Part shown: positions 19,579-30,240 of the stretch, piece by piece
How positions within the stretch are numbered: the stretch's first letter is position 1
Layout of the letters: every line of letters starts with the position of its first letter
Assembly: GCA_010909165.1 (NCBI GenBank)
Contig: VJWM01000226.1
Coordinates: 62,001-126,000, forward strand
From: Anthoceros angustus
Taxonomy: Eukaryota; Streptophyta; Anthocerotopsida; Anthocerotales; Anthocerotaceae
Length of the DNA stretch: 64,000 nucleotides
Direction of reading: 5' to 3'
Notes under the pieces: model-generated
What the model saw: the letters and a program-made list of their open reading frames with translations, nothing else
Database searches by the model: none
Told to the model about the DNA's origin: nothing
Program-made: the position numbers and the translations under genes

Positions 19579-22323
19579 TTACCAGTAATCTCCACAACTG
19601 CAGACCCCGTCCTGGAAGTGGTGGAAGCGGGTGGCATCCCTCTGGATGATCTCTCGGCTTTCCACCTTGGACACCATTTTGGCGAAGGTGTGGCAGTCCT
19701 GACATATCCGCAGGTTCTTCATGACGCGGATGGGTGTTCCTGGAGGTGTGTTCATCAAGCCCCACACCATAGCCAGCTTCTCGCTGTGCCCACATAGAGC
19801 ATGTTCCTTTCTTTCATCACCTGCGGGAAATGGCACCGAGCCTAAGTCGGGTACATAGCCTGTCTGCCTCACTCTCTCTGCCAACTTTTGCAGCTCGGCG
19901 AAGATCCTGTAGCTTTGGGGGTGAAATTCATCTCGCACACCAAATGTGTGAATTTTCTGGCTCACCTCGATCCAGCTGTATCCTGGCTCCCTGCCCACTC
20001 CCGCTGCTTCCATGAGGTTTCGGATGTTCCCCACATCGTTCCACCTTTTGGCAGCCGCATACATGCTGGCCATAGTGGCATATGCTCCTGAATTATTGGG
20101 CTCCAGTTGCACCAACGACTGAAAGGCCCGTTCACCCAGAGATAAATTGGAATGGTGTTTACACGCACCGAGCAAGGATGACCACACCACGGCACCGGGT
20201 GGGATGGGCATCTGCTTCACTACCTGCTCTGCTTCTAGAAGACGACCGGCCCGGGATAGAAGGTCGACTATGCAAGCAAAGTGCTCTTCAGCCGGTGTGA
20301 TGCCATGAGCCTCCGCCATTGAATGGAAGTACCCAAGGCCTGTCTCCATAAGTCCTGCATGACTGCACGCTTTCAGTACGCACAGTAAGGTAACACTGTC
20401 TGGCTTGATGTCCTTCTGCTTCATCTGCTCGAACACCTTGACAGCTTCCTTGCCATGCCCGTGCTGAGCATACCCGCCGATCATAACGGTGTAGGACACC
20501 ACAGAGTGATTAGGCAGGCTGTCGAAAGCTTGTTTAGCGTCGCCAATGCTCCCGCATTTGATGTACATGTCAACAATGGCACTGCCCAGTGACAAATCTA
20601 CTTCAACTGATGTCCTTAGTATGTGGTCATGGACTTGTCTGCCATGTTCCAAGGCTGCAATCCCAGCACATGCTTTCAAGGCACTCACCAGAGAATACCT
20701 GTTGAGCTTAGCACCACACTCTTGCATCTCGTCAAATAGCTCTAGGGCCTGTCCAAATTGCCCGTGCTGGACGTAACCTGCCAGCAGCACATTCCATGAC
20801 ACTGAATCCCTGTCGGCAAGTTCGACAAACACCTGGCGAGCGTAATCTAAGTTCCCACATTTGGCATACATATCGATGAGGGTGTTGCCCAATTCTGAAT
20901 TCACACAAACTCCACTTCGAATTATGTCTTGGTGGATTTGCCTGCCGTGACCCAGGTCCAAGGGGTTGGCACAAGCTTTAAGGAGGAGGAGGAAGCTCAC
21001 TTCGTCCGCTTGAATGCCTGCTTCTTTCATCTGCTTGTAAAGTTTGAGTGCATCCTTGCTACGAGACGTCTGCGCATATCCGCAGATCATCACATTCCAT
21101 GAGACTACATCCCTGCTTGGCAATATCTTGAAAACTGCGACTGCATCATCCATGCTTCCACACTTGACATACATGTCCAAGAGCGCATTGCCCACAAAGA
21201 TATCTGATTCATAACCCCTTCCAACAACTTGGCCATGTATCACCTTGCCATGCTCCAGAGCTGACAGACTGGCACATGCTTGAAGAATGCTGACAAAGGT
21301 GTAATGGTTTGGTAAGATTCCAGCCCTCCCCATTTCTTTACAGAGGTCAAGAGCTGCGTCACCAGCTCCCTGTTTCGCATATCCTGACATCATAGCACTC
21401 CAGACCACCAGGTCACGAGCCGGAAGTGTGTCGAAAATCATTCGAGCATCCTCAACTCTGCCACATTTGCAATACATATCAACAAGCGCACTACCTATGA
21501 AAACGTCCAACTCATGCACGCTCTGTATCACATCAGCATGTATCTGCCTGCCCATCTCCAAGGCCTGCAGGTTAGTACACGCTCTAACAATGCTGGCAAG
21601 AATGCCCTTGCCTGGCTTGCAACCTCTGCCTTTCATTTGTGTGTACAAGTGTAGAGCCTCCTTCCACCTCCTATGCTGAACATACGCAACAGTCATTGCA
21701 CTCCATGTTCCAACATCGTATTCCTTCATCAGCTCAAACCTTTTCCGAGCATCCTTCAAGCTCCCGCACTTCACATACATGTGCACAATGGCGTTTCCTA
21801 AAGCAACGTCTGAGCCAAGCCCATTCTTCATGATCTCATCTTCAACTCGCATCCCCTGATCCAAGTCCCTCAAATTGGCACACCCTTCTAAGACATTGAG
21901 AAATGTGTACTTATTCGGCCGCACTCCAGCACCTACCATTTCGTGATATACTTTCACAGCCTCACTACTTTGGCCTCCTTTCACATATGCAGCCATGATA
22001 GCTGTCCAAGAAAAAGCATCTTTTTCAGGAACCTGATCGAATACATAACGTGCCTCCTTCACACTCCCACACTTTGAAAACATGCGTATAAGCAGGTTTC
22101 CCAGAACCGAGCTCGAGGCAAACGTACTTCGCATGATGTGAGCCTGGACTCTTCTTCCCTCCTGCAGTGCCTTCAGTTTCATACATCCTTCCAGGAGAGA
22201 TACGTAGATGGGAACTGAAATCTGAGTACTTTGATAGCCGAACCCCTCCACAAGCTGTAATGCCTCCTGCAATCTGCCTCCCCTGCAAATTCTCTGCACC
22301 TCTCTGCTCAACATTTCCTGCAT
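19579..22323 (-). CDS. DYW-class PLS pentatricopeptide repeat protein (organelle RNA editing factor type)
   Basis: Intronless; first in-frame ATG is at 22323 (MQEMLSREVQRICRGG), giving about 914 residues, with TAA at 19579 right after the DYW tripeptide. Some 20 PPR motifs of P, L and S type run from about residue 40 to 710 (signatures such as NAIVHMYVKCGS, DVVSWNVMICGYAQ, DSVSWNVLLAGYVQHG). E1/E2 follow from about 712 (VVWSSLLGACKHH), a PG box near 780 (GREPGYSWIEV), and the DYW cytidine-deaminase domain with HSEKLA, the CQDCH zinc ligands and terminal CSCGDYW. Such proteins bind single RNA sites in plastids or mitochondria and deaminate C to U. The zinc and active-site residues are present, so it is predicted active. 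No convincing transit peptide is visible, so the true start could lie upstream of a missed base. Confidence 0.93.
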   Translation of the reverse strand: MQEMLSREVQRICRGGRLQEALQLVEGFGYQSTQISVPIYVSLLEGCMKLKALQEGRRVQAHIMRSTFASSSVLGNLLIRMFSKCGSVKEARYVFDQVPEKDAFSWTAIMAAYVKGGQSSEAVKVYHEMVGAGVRPNKYTFLNVLEGCANLRDLDQGMRVEDEIMKNGLGSDVALGNAIVHMYVKCGSLKDARKRFELMKEYDVGTWSAMTVAYVQHRRWKEALHLYTQMKGRGCKPGKGILASIVRACTNLQALEMGRQIHADVIQSVHELDVFIGSALVDMYCKCGRVEDARMIFDTLPARDLVVWSAMMSGYAKQGAGDAALDLCKEMGRAGILPNHYTFVSILQACASLSALEHGKVIHGQVVGRGYESDIFVGNALLDMYVKCGSMDDAVAVFKILPSRDVVSWNVMICGYAQTSRSKDALKLYKQMKEAGIQADEVSFLLLLKACANPLDLGHGRQIHQDIIRSGVCVNSELGNTLIDMYAKCGNLDYARQVFVELADRDSVSWNVLLAGYVQHGQFGQALELFDEMQECGAKLNRYSLVSALKACAGIAALEHGRQVHDHILRTSVEVDLSLGSAIVDMYIKCGSIGDAKQAFDSLPNHSVVSYTVMIGGYAQHGHGKEAVKVFEQMKQKDIKPDSVTLLCVLKACSHAGLMETGLGYFHSMAEAHGITPAEEHFACIVDLLSRAGRLLEAEQVVKQMPIPPGAVVWSSLLGACKHHSNLSLGERAFQSLVQLEPNNSGAYATMASMYAAAKRWNDVGNIRNLMEAAGVGREPGYSWIEVSQKIHTFGVRDEFHPQSYRIFAELQKLAERVRQTGYVPDLGSVPFPAGDERKEHALCGHSEKLAMVWGLMNTPPGTPIRVMKNLRICQDCHTFAKMVSKVESREIIQRDATRFHHFQDGVCSCGDYW

Positions 22324-22832
22324 CAAGACTGCCAAACTTCATCACAACCCAATAGGACACAAACCTGTCAATCCACTTCCGTCAACATTCAACATTCTCA
22401 ATCTCACTTTCAGCTCAGAAAACTCAGCATGGACATAGAATCTGAAAATACTTTGGTTCAGCTCCCGTGCAGCCCATGTACGTCATGTTGGGAACGTTGT
22501 CGAGGAAAACAGTGCTCCCACATGTCCTCCAGACTGTCTGCTGCCGAGAAAAGCCGACTCTAGGCTCCAGGCACTTTGAGGTACCACTACAGAGCAGAAG
22601 CCAAAACATTGCTCTGAACAACACGGTACCCTGTCCACCTCTCGGGGAACATGACTCCATGGCCCGAGGAGCCCCACTTCTCGGTGTGGGCTTGGAGCAA
22701 GGAGCGGATGGGGACTCCCCTATATTGACACAAGCGGCACACACCATACACGCTGCTGCTGGGCTCACCGTCAACACAACTTGAGACAGCTACGGTTCTA
22801 ACAACCGCGGTGTGGTCAGGCTCATCAAGGAC
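22324..22832. promoter_or_regulatory. 510-bp divergent intergenic region (PPR minus, NFKBIL1-like plus)
   Basis: The two genes start back to back, so this stretch must hold both promoters. I see no obvious TATA box for either, which is common for housekeeping and PPR genes. Confidence 0.5.
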
Positions 22833-24397
22833 ATGAAACATGCTGGTCGTGAGGTAGGGTTGGCCAGGCCAGAGCCCTCTCCGCGGGAGGAGGAAGCACT
22901 GGGCGATTTGCGCAAGGCGTCGCGGAATCCCCACGGCACGGTTTCCGAGCGACGAGACCGCCTTCAGGCCGCCTGGTCCTCTCTACGATCTGCTGCTGCT
23001 GTTTCTTCGACTTCACGGTCCAAGCGTGGCCGTAAGAGGAAGGAGCGGGAAGATGGTACTCCCGGGAGCTCACAGGACCAGAAAGTGGCACTGCTACTGG
23101 CGGGATCGCAGCGAGGGGATGCAGAGCAGGTCACCAAGCTGCTGCGGGAAGGGGTGAAGGTGACGGCCAAGGATGGGCAGGGCTACACCGCTCTGCATCT
23201 GGCATCGCTGCATGGGCATGTCCAGGTATCTACTTTGATGGCGCAAGCTTGAAGATAGTGCTTTGGATGCCTGTTCTGTCCGTGCCTGATTTGACGCCTC
23301 GGTGTGGTGGGGAACAGGTGGTGAGGGCACTCTTGGGTGCAGGAGCTGGGGATGGGAGTCGTATCAACAGGAAATCCAAGTCTGGCAACACAGCTCTTCA
23401 CTTTGCCTGCACAGGAAACCATGCAGAAGTGGCCAGCATGCTCTGTGGTTACCAGGCCGACGTGTATGCTGCAAATGAGTATGGCCAAACTCCAGTGTCT
23501 CTCGGTAGGTCCTTGAAGCTTTGCTGCAAAGCTTCAACATGGCAGGGGCAACATCAGCTTTACTCACCACTTGCCTGAACCAGGTCTGCGGAAGTTGGTT
23601 AGCAGGGTTCAGGAGCTTCGTCGGCTAGACCAGATTCAGGCCACCCGGGAGCAGGCACCTCAGCTCCGGCTCCATTCGGCAGGCCTGGAGATGGGGATGG
23701 AGTCTGATTGTTTGAGGGATCGTGAACCAGGAAATGGATGTGCCAGTGCTGGGCATTTGAGAAGCAGCACCATTGCTCTATGGGAATCCTACCAGAAGGC
23801 ATGGGCTGCGTTCTCTGTCAAGTTTGCTGCTGCTGCTGCTGCTGCTGCAATTCCAGACCAAGAAGTGGGTCCACGAGATCCAGAGATTAGCACGACAGTA
23901 TTCCACTATGAGGACGTGCCCTGGCCGTTTAGAAGAATCGGACGTAATAGGTCTGCATATGATAGCATCCAAGGTAATGGTTATGTTTTCTTTGGAGGGT
24001 TATGCTGTCTTTCGTTGGATGTGAGTTGGTTTGGGAAGTTATTGGCCTAATGGTGGGTGCTCTCTTGCCCTGGCAGACAAAAGTGAGTTATTTCTGGCAC
24101 ACGTCGCCGTGGCCGGAAAGTCTATGCGATCGGTCATACAGCAGGAGCGTCTGCGATGGTACTTATTATGTGGAGTGTTTTAATGGTCTCACCTGGCACC
24201 AGTTGCATTTACACCAGTCTGACCAAGCTGTGGTGATTCTTTCCTCGTGCAGGCACCCAGACAAATTTGCCCAGATGTTCGGACGGAGTATAGCTGCTTC
24301 TGAGAGAGAGGCAATCATGAGAACAGTCCAGGATGTTTGCCAGCTGATCAATGTCATTGCCAGTGAGACTTCTGGAGGTGAAAGAGTTCCAAGTTAA
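22833..24397 (+). CDS. NFKBIL1-like ankyrin-repeat protein
   Basis: Five exons in phase: 22833-23225, 23318-23504, 23584-23973, 24077-24158 and 24253-24397, all GT-AG. The basic N-terminus (SKRGRKRKERED) is followed by ankyrin repeats across exons 1-2 (GDAEQVTKLLREG, GYTALHLASLHGHV, GNTALHFACTGNHAEVASML). A helical middle part carries the family box YEDVPWPF. The C-terminal J-like module (QERLRWHPDKFAQMFGR, then EREAIMRTVQDVCQLINVIA) is typical of NF-kappa-B-inhibitor-like protein 1 homologues. The splice at 24158/24253 rebuilds the RWHPDKF box exactly, which supports the model. An alanine run (residues coded near 23826-23850) comes from a GCT repeat. Plant function is unknown; animal NFKBIL1 has been linked to mRNA processing. 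Confidence 0.85.
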
Positions 24398-24432
24398 TGG
24401 ATCCTAGAAGTCTTGGATCCATGCTTTTCAAA

Positions 24433-25507
24433 CTACTTGTTCCTCAATCTAGGATTGGGTTTGAAGAGCTGTTTCACACCTTCTCCTGGTGAGATGTCCC
24501 AATTCTCTACGTGCCTGTGACCAACGTCAAACAAGTCAGCTGTGGTGCCTGACAGGAAAAAGCGGGGGTTTCGAACTGTGAACTCCTGGATCTTATCTTT
24601 ACTTACTTTGTGATCTTTCCAGAGTCATTGTCGAAGTAATACTCTGTGCTGCCACTGGCTGTGAAACACAGGGATGAAGTTGCTCAGGTGGCGCTGATGA
24701 AATGATTGCTTATGTAACTGCTTGGAACAGTGCTTACCGGCGAGAATGGGCCGCCAAGGGAGAGCTAGTACGCAGTTGAATCTCCACTTGGCGTAGATTC
24801 TATCCTGAAGGTGACCAACCTGCAACAGTGAATCCCACGCTTCAAATCCAAACCTAGAACCAAGGCCAGAAAACTTGGAGCAATGACCAGCAGCACCTCA
24901 TATTCCTGCCAGTCCAGTATCTTTAAACTGGACTCCTCCATGAAAGAGCCCAAATTGCTCACATTCTGCTTGAACCGCTTCAATCCTTTGAACGATACAA
25001 AAGGGTCAGCAAATTCGCAGTCAGCTTCATATATCCCCATGGACATATTTCCTACAGATCCATTCAAACAAGCCTTGTCAGATGAGCTGCCCCTCTCGGA
25101 ACAACTGGTCACAGCCGCAGCAATTTGCATTTGCCTGTGACAAAGTAGGACTTCTCAAAGTCCTTCCGAATAGTCTCAACTGCCAATTGCCGGGGCACGG
25201 GACTTGGGAGCACCTCCTCATCCTCCTCGTCCCCATCTATCACACCGGGTGGCCGGAACACCGACACCACTTTTCCGAACGCTTCAGACCCGTACCAGGC
25301 CAGCTTCACCAACACATTGGACTCCGCTGTTGGCGGAGTTCTCTCAGCCTTGCACTGGATTCCGCTTCTGACGACATCCAGCCTGGTACACGCATGCCTC
25401 AAGGAGATCGAGTTAAGGAAGGAAGATCTTGAGCAGGCAAGGCCACGGCGCTGCGAAGGGCAGAAAGAGCTGGCGGTTGTGAGCAAGGCCAGGCTAGAGG
25501 ACGCCAT
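24433..25507 (-). CDS. DUF2358 family protein, predicted plastid
   Basis: Five minus-strand exons: 25507-25135, 25051-24897, about 24804-24739, about 24659-24607 and 24514-24433 (TAG). The N-terminus (MASSSLALLTTASSFCPSQR) is Ser/Thr-rich and basic like a chloroplast transit peptide. The core reads VKLAWYGSEAFGK, VETIRKDFEKSYFVTG, YEADCEFADPFVSFKGLKRF, WRFNCVLALPWRPILA, GSTEYYFDNDSGK and HVENWDIS, the plant DUF2358 (SnoaL/NTF2-like fold) signature. Exon 1 appears to end at a GC donor (ACAG|GCAAAT); joining there restores VTG-N in phase. The other introns are GT-AG. The 3' end faces that of the NFKBIL1-like gene 35 bp away. Function unknown. Confidence 0.85.
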
Positions 25508-26344
25508 TCCCTAGCCTTCAACAATCAACGATTAGAGTGAGCGCATCTCATGCCGATGCACAAGAGCAACATAAATAGCTTATTTCATTCACCATGTGAG
25601 GGTCTTATGAAATAGCTTTTCTATCAAAATTCTTTCTAACCCATGTAGGTAGTTGTTGTATTCTGTGTGAGAGGAGTGTGTTCTCCAAATGTCTGTCAGC
25701 TGCTACATCAATGCGCTACCGCCAGATCCCACCACTTCAAGAAGAGGACTTATTTCGGTAGGAGAGTTCATGTGCGGTTTCGTTGTTTCATCTCCTTGGG
25801 CGTGCGAGCCATATAGATGAGGCAGATAAAGATGCTATTGTAATGTGAGGACCAAAGTAATGTTGTGGCTTGAGGTCTTTGTTGAATGCCTGCAAAAGTC
25901 AGGGGGATAGAGAGCGATGTGGTGTTTTTGAACGCATTGTTAGGCTGGATCCCCAGGATGCGCCTGCATATGCGCCAACGCCTACGCAGATGCAGGTAGG
26001 TGGATCGATGTGGACAGGATCGAAACACAGAGAAAGGTAGCAGGAGCTAACAAGAACCCTGCAGTGGCGAGCATTGAGGTGAGTAAACAGGTACCCGCGA
26101 GTTCTGGTGAGAGAAAGGAGGGAGGATATTGCGCTGAAGGTAGAGAGCACGAATGCACGCCTGAAGCAGGAAGGAGGCCACATACCTCACACAAAGTTGG
26201 TGTTGAAGCCACTGTGTGAGAAGGAAAAGGAAGATGTGATTGTGGGCATGCTGAGAAGCTGGCTCTTGCGTTCGGTCTCTTGAACACTCCGAGTGAGGCA
26301 CAATGGGACCTGCCTCTTCCACTTGTCCATACACAACAAGCACA
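25508..26344. other. Intergenic, no gene recognised
   Basis: Upstream DNA of the DUF2358 gene. Short frames only; nothing recognised. Confidence 0.5.
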
Positions 26345-26640
26345 GTCCTTGCTACGGATACCCAGCTATCAGGGCGGTCCATGTTACCACATCCTTTGTC
26401 TTCATGCTGTCAAAAACCTGGCGTTCGACTTCCAGTTCTCCACGTTTTGCATACATGTCCACCAGGCAGTTGCAACAGGTTGTCATCCAGCAGTCCTCTT
26501 TCAACAATCAGCGAGTGCAGCTGCCTGCCCTTCTATAAGGCACCAGTGCTTGCACAGGCCTTCAACAAGGCAAGCCAGAGTAACATCACACGCACTGGCC
26601 TTCAAGAAGGCAAGCCAGAGTAACATCGTATGATGCCCTC
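26345..26640 (-). pseudogene. Decayed PPR gene fragment
   Basis: On the minus strand, across frames, one reads VTLACL, ACASTGAL, RQLHSLIVERGLLDDNL, CLVDMYAKRGELE and RQVFDSMKTKDVVTWTALIA: two consecutive PLS-type PPR motifs with stops and frameshifts. A 41-bp block (TTCAACAAGGCAAGCCAGAG / TTCAAGAAGGCAAGCCAGAG) is tandemly duplicated at 26559-26628. Nothing beyond these motifs survives. Confidence 0.8.
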
Positions 26641-27269
26641 CTCTATGGAATACCGATCTGGTCATGCGCCATCCACATATTTTAAGGGTTATGGACAGAA
26701 AGAAAGAGCCCGCCGCATACGGCAGAACTGTTTCGTTATGTCACGCATGACCACATCGGTGTTGGTTACGCCCCCTGTGTATCGATCTCGTCAAGGTGTT
26801 GATGCACACAAGCTTTTGACGATGATACACACGAACTTTTTTTCTCTTGCCCACTTGTGGTTAGGGTTTAGGGTTGCGTCTTCTTGGGGGCGTTTGTGTG
26901 CCCTTGCATCAAGCATATGCTGGGTGGCATATGTGTGCGGATGCATTTGCACTGCGCTCAGCATTTGCATTTCCATTTGCCCTGCACTCAGCGTTTGTAT
27001 TTGCTGGATGGCTGAGTGTGTTTGCCCTTGCGTGCAAAGCTGCAATGTTTGGCACTGGCTACAGGGCTGCAACGTTTGCTGCTATCTATGGGGGTGCAGT
27101 TTCACATAGCACTAAGTACTTTGAAACAAGCTTCTACCAGAGGGACCAACATAAGAAGAGCTTCCATGAAAACAATCGCACAGATACAAGGCTTCCACTC
27201 AAAAAGGCCTGTAGTGCACACGTGTAAAGTTCAAAGGGCCTACTGCTCCACATAATGGAGCAGGCTGAT
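26641..27269. other. Intergenic, no gene recognised
   Basis: Contains GCATTTGCATTTG-type short repeats (26940-27010) and a two-unit telomere-like TTTAGGG phrase near 26865. No gene seen. Confidence 0.5.
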
Positions 27270-28460
27270 CCCTGCCCACGCCCATGGCGTGGCTTCAGCC
27301 TGCGTCCACTGCTACAGGTACTTGGGCAGTGCCTCCCCCTTGCTCTTACACTCCCTGCGCAATGTCGTTAACGCCAGGTGCAGGCGGTACATATTGGGGA
27401 GGAAGTCCATGCCCTCCAAGCCCTTCGCATAGGCATTGTCCCTCGCGACATGTAGTTCCTGCACAGCCCACAGCAGTGCCACACACGTTTGAGTTTCCAG
27501 CAGCTGCAATGCTCAAGGGATGGAACCTTACATCACGAAAAACAGCTGCAACCTACACACAGAACGCCATGTGGGCTGCAACTGAGGACTCACCCCGAAC
27601 AACAGCTCAATCACGCCTAGTGGTGGCATCTCGGGGGCCACGTTCTATGCATACTGAGGACCACCCACATCGAACTCCTCGCCATTGTCCTCCTCAACCC
27701 ATATGCGGGTGGCTGCTCCCACCCTTGTAGCCGAGCCTCTTCTTGGAATGCTACTGCAGGCACATGGCCGGGGATGTCCCGGTCCGCGGCCCTTATCTTG
27801 CGCACCACACTGTTCACGCCTTGCCTCAGCGTTGTTCGCCTCATGGTGAGCATGAAGGTGACATGCAGGGAATGGATGTGCCAGGGGTTGGTGATATCCA
27901 ATTTCTTACTCTTCACCAAATCCATCATGTACCCCTTATACAGGAACGCCCACTTCTCCCCCTATGACTGCCAAAAATGCTCAATCCTCTACAGAAAGGC
28001 CGCAGTTACTACCCTGTGCCATAGTTCCTGGCTGACAAAGGCATCGCAAGCAACCACAGTCTGACCTGGTTGTGCACCGAGGGGCCGCGGATGAAGTTGT
28101 TGCCATGTGCCCTTGGCCTCGCACGGTTCATGTCCCGGTGCAGTGCACCCTGAGGTTGCGCACCTTCTCCACCACTTCAAGCAGGGGGCTAATGGCACCG
28201 ATCATGGGTGCGTCGCTTGCCACTACAGTGGACTTTGTGGATGCCACAATACCCCAGAGCTCCATTGGAGGTGGAGCCTCCTCCTTGTTGCGGCATTGGG
28301 AGGTGGCCCCCTCCTCGCTGGTGCTGGCACCATTCATGCCTCGCGGCCGCAGGACCAGACTTCAGGAGATACCCGCACCTCGGGACTTCACGGTATCTCC
28401 CGGCCGTGGAAGAAACACAGAGTTCTGACCCGTCATGGACGGTATGCTTTGGGGGCTCTG
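27270..28460 (-). pseudogene. Unrecognised, broken minus-strand gene (possibly transposon-derived)
   Basis: Consecutive minus-strand open pieces in changing frames suggest one decayed gene: 28337-28128 (with SPLLEVVEKVRNLRVHC, likely coiled coil), 28198-27989 (TVVACDAFVSQELWHRVVTA), 27928-27617 (SKKLDITNPWHIHSLHVTFM, VRKIRAADRDIPGHVPAVAF) and 27509-27312 (FLPNMYRLHLALTTLRREC). I do not recognise the family. The coiled-coil segment is repeated in the plus-strand frame at 41759-41944, so it belongs to a dispersed repeat or gene family. Confidence 0.45.
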
Positions 28461-28551
28461 CGGGACGGTAGAGAAGACTCAAGAGGTGGAGGCCATTAGA
28501 AGGAGAATGGTGGAGCTTCAAGGCCAGGCGGAGGCGGCCCAAGCGGCCAAA

Positions 28552-28747
28552 TGTTACGATATGGATTTAACCTACACTCGCTTAGGGTTATTTAGGCGTA
28601 GGCCGTATATACACCCATTACTCATGTGACTATTCAGATTTAGGTTTGTAGTATTAAGACACTTGAGACATTGTTTTATTTAATTAATTCAATCAGTTTT
28701 GCTTGAGACCTTCAGCTCTCGCTGTCCAAGTTCTCTAAGAACATTCA
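28552..28747 (+). repeat. Copia-1 5' LTR
   Basis: Starts TGTTACGATATGG and ends AACATTCA, two bases before the primer site. About 196 bp, AT-rich. No second copy in the window to confirm the ends. Confidence 0.6.
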
Positions 28748-28749
28748 TA

Positions 28750-28761
28750 TGGTATCAGAGC
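28750..28761 (+). promoter_or_regulatory. Copia-1 primer-binding site
   Basis: TGGTATCAGAGC, the classical plant copia primer site complementary to initiator Met-tRNA. Confidence 0.9.
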
Positions 28762-28796
28762 CCATGTGCTCTGCATCTTAGTAATCCCTATGCACA

Positions 28797-29343
28797 ATGC
28801 CTCGAAGGGATATTACGCTGGGGTGCAGTTTTCTTGATGCAGAAGCCTTGGTCGTCAGGAAGACAACCAAATAGGCATCATCAGTTTGTACCTACAGAAA
28901 CTGTACTAGACCTATATGAGCAGAATTATCCCGAAATTATTCTAAGGCAATTTGCAGATAGACACTCAGGTCGAAGATCAGCGACGTGCAACATAAACAG
29001 GAATCATAACACTGATCTCCTGTACAGAGCACGTTGCCAGCAGAGAGGACAAAATCCCAATCTTCATTTCGAACCTCGGGCTCTACCTCCTGTTGAATCT
29101 TTGTTTCGACCAAGAGCTGCAACAGTGCAACGTGATTAGCACAACTTTCCACACAAAAATAAAAACATCTAGAGAATAGTTGACAAGACCTTTGCAACTG
29201 TCACCCGTGTGGAGAAAACACTTTCTTTGTTGCTGTCTAATCAAGAGATACTGAAGAACAGAGTAGAAGAGCTCCGGACAGATACTGAACAACCCTCTTG
29301 GCTACTTGAGGGCAGACGTGACGCCCACAGACGCTTGAAATAG
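28797..29343 (+). CDS. Copia-1 upstream ORF (between primer site and gag), frameshifted
   Basis: An ATG (MPRRDI) lies 35 bases after the primer site. After a frameshift the frame reads FVPTETVLDLYEQNYPEI, FADRHSG, TDLLYRARCQQRGQNPNL. A further shift gives a helical tail (IVDKTFATVTRVEKTL, NQEILKNRVEELR) to TAG at 29343. The corresponding protein in Copia-2 is open and alignable (LPTEIVLDLYEHEYPNLW, FVDRHSG, TDALYRARCERRGQNPNL), so the protein is conserved between two divergent elements. It is not Gag, which starts 0.8 kb downstream. Function unknown. Confidence 0.7.
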
Positions 29344-29776
29344 CACATCTCCACACAATTGCGAGGATCAGATTCTGCAATAAGAGGAGATTTAATGCAT
29401 CAGCCTGACGAGGGAGTTTGCTTACCAATTCCTTCATTTGGAGATGGCTCTGAGGCCTGAAATTTTCGCTGCACACGACAAGCGGGAGCGCACAGCGATG
29501 GTGCGAGAGGACAGCCAGATCTGAATCGACACATTCAGATGGTGCCCTCTCACCATTTTTGTTCCCTCTGTATCCCGATAGGTCCATCTTGTTCAGACAT
29601 ACCTGTTCATCACTGAGGGACATGACAGTTAGGTCAAGAAATTGAAACGTTACTAACTCAAGCGGTGTTACTAACCAAAAATAAGCTGTTATGACGTTTC
29701 GTTTTGTGTCCCGTTTCATGAACTAACGTCCATGCACAGATAGAAGACCTTGACGGGGAGGTTAGCATGAAGAGTC

Positions 29777-30240
29777 CCAGGTGCAACGCACCCGTTACCC
29801 TCCAAGCTAAGCCCCCCCATTAGACCTTCCCTGCATACTACGGTCAATCTACTTAGCTGTCCTTAACGCATAGATACTTACCTGGATTGTTAAGAGCCAT
29901 AGCTCTTATACGTCTTTGTAAGTATTTATGTCCATAGGGTCCATAGATGCCTTGCTGAACTCGCTTGAACAGCAGTTCCAGTCTCTTAGTTTGCAACGAC
30001 CATCTCTCTGTGCAACGCACCCGTTACCCTCCAAGCTAAGCCCCCATTAGACCTTCCCCGCATACTACGGCCGTCACCACTTAGCTGTCTTAACGCATAG
30101 ATACTTACGGATTGTTAAGAGCCATAGCTCTTATCGCCTTTTGTAAGTATATATGTCCATAGGGTCCATAGATGCCTTGCTGAACTCGCTTGAACAGCAG
30201 TTCCAGTCTCTTAGTTTGCAACAGCCATCTCCTGTACAAC
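29777..30240 (+). repeat. 232-bp tandem repeat in the Copia-1 leader
   Basis: 29777-30008 (GTGCAACGCACCCGTTACCC...) is repeated as 30009-30240 with small indels. Each unit contains the gag ATG region (TGTCCATAGGGTCCATAGATG). The junction lies in a GTGCAAC / GTACAAC near-match. Confidence 0.8.

Noticed and set aside
26858-26878. Telomere-like TTTAGGG repeats
   Set aside because: Only two units in single-copy context; far too short for a telomere or interstitial telomere.
26630-27109. 159-residue Cys-rich frame at 26.6-27.1 kb
   Set aside because: Built from GCATTTGC-type short repeats; low complexity, no signal peptide or cysteine-framework pattern.
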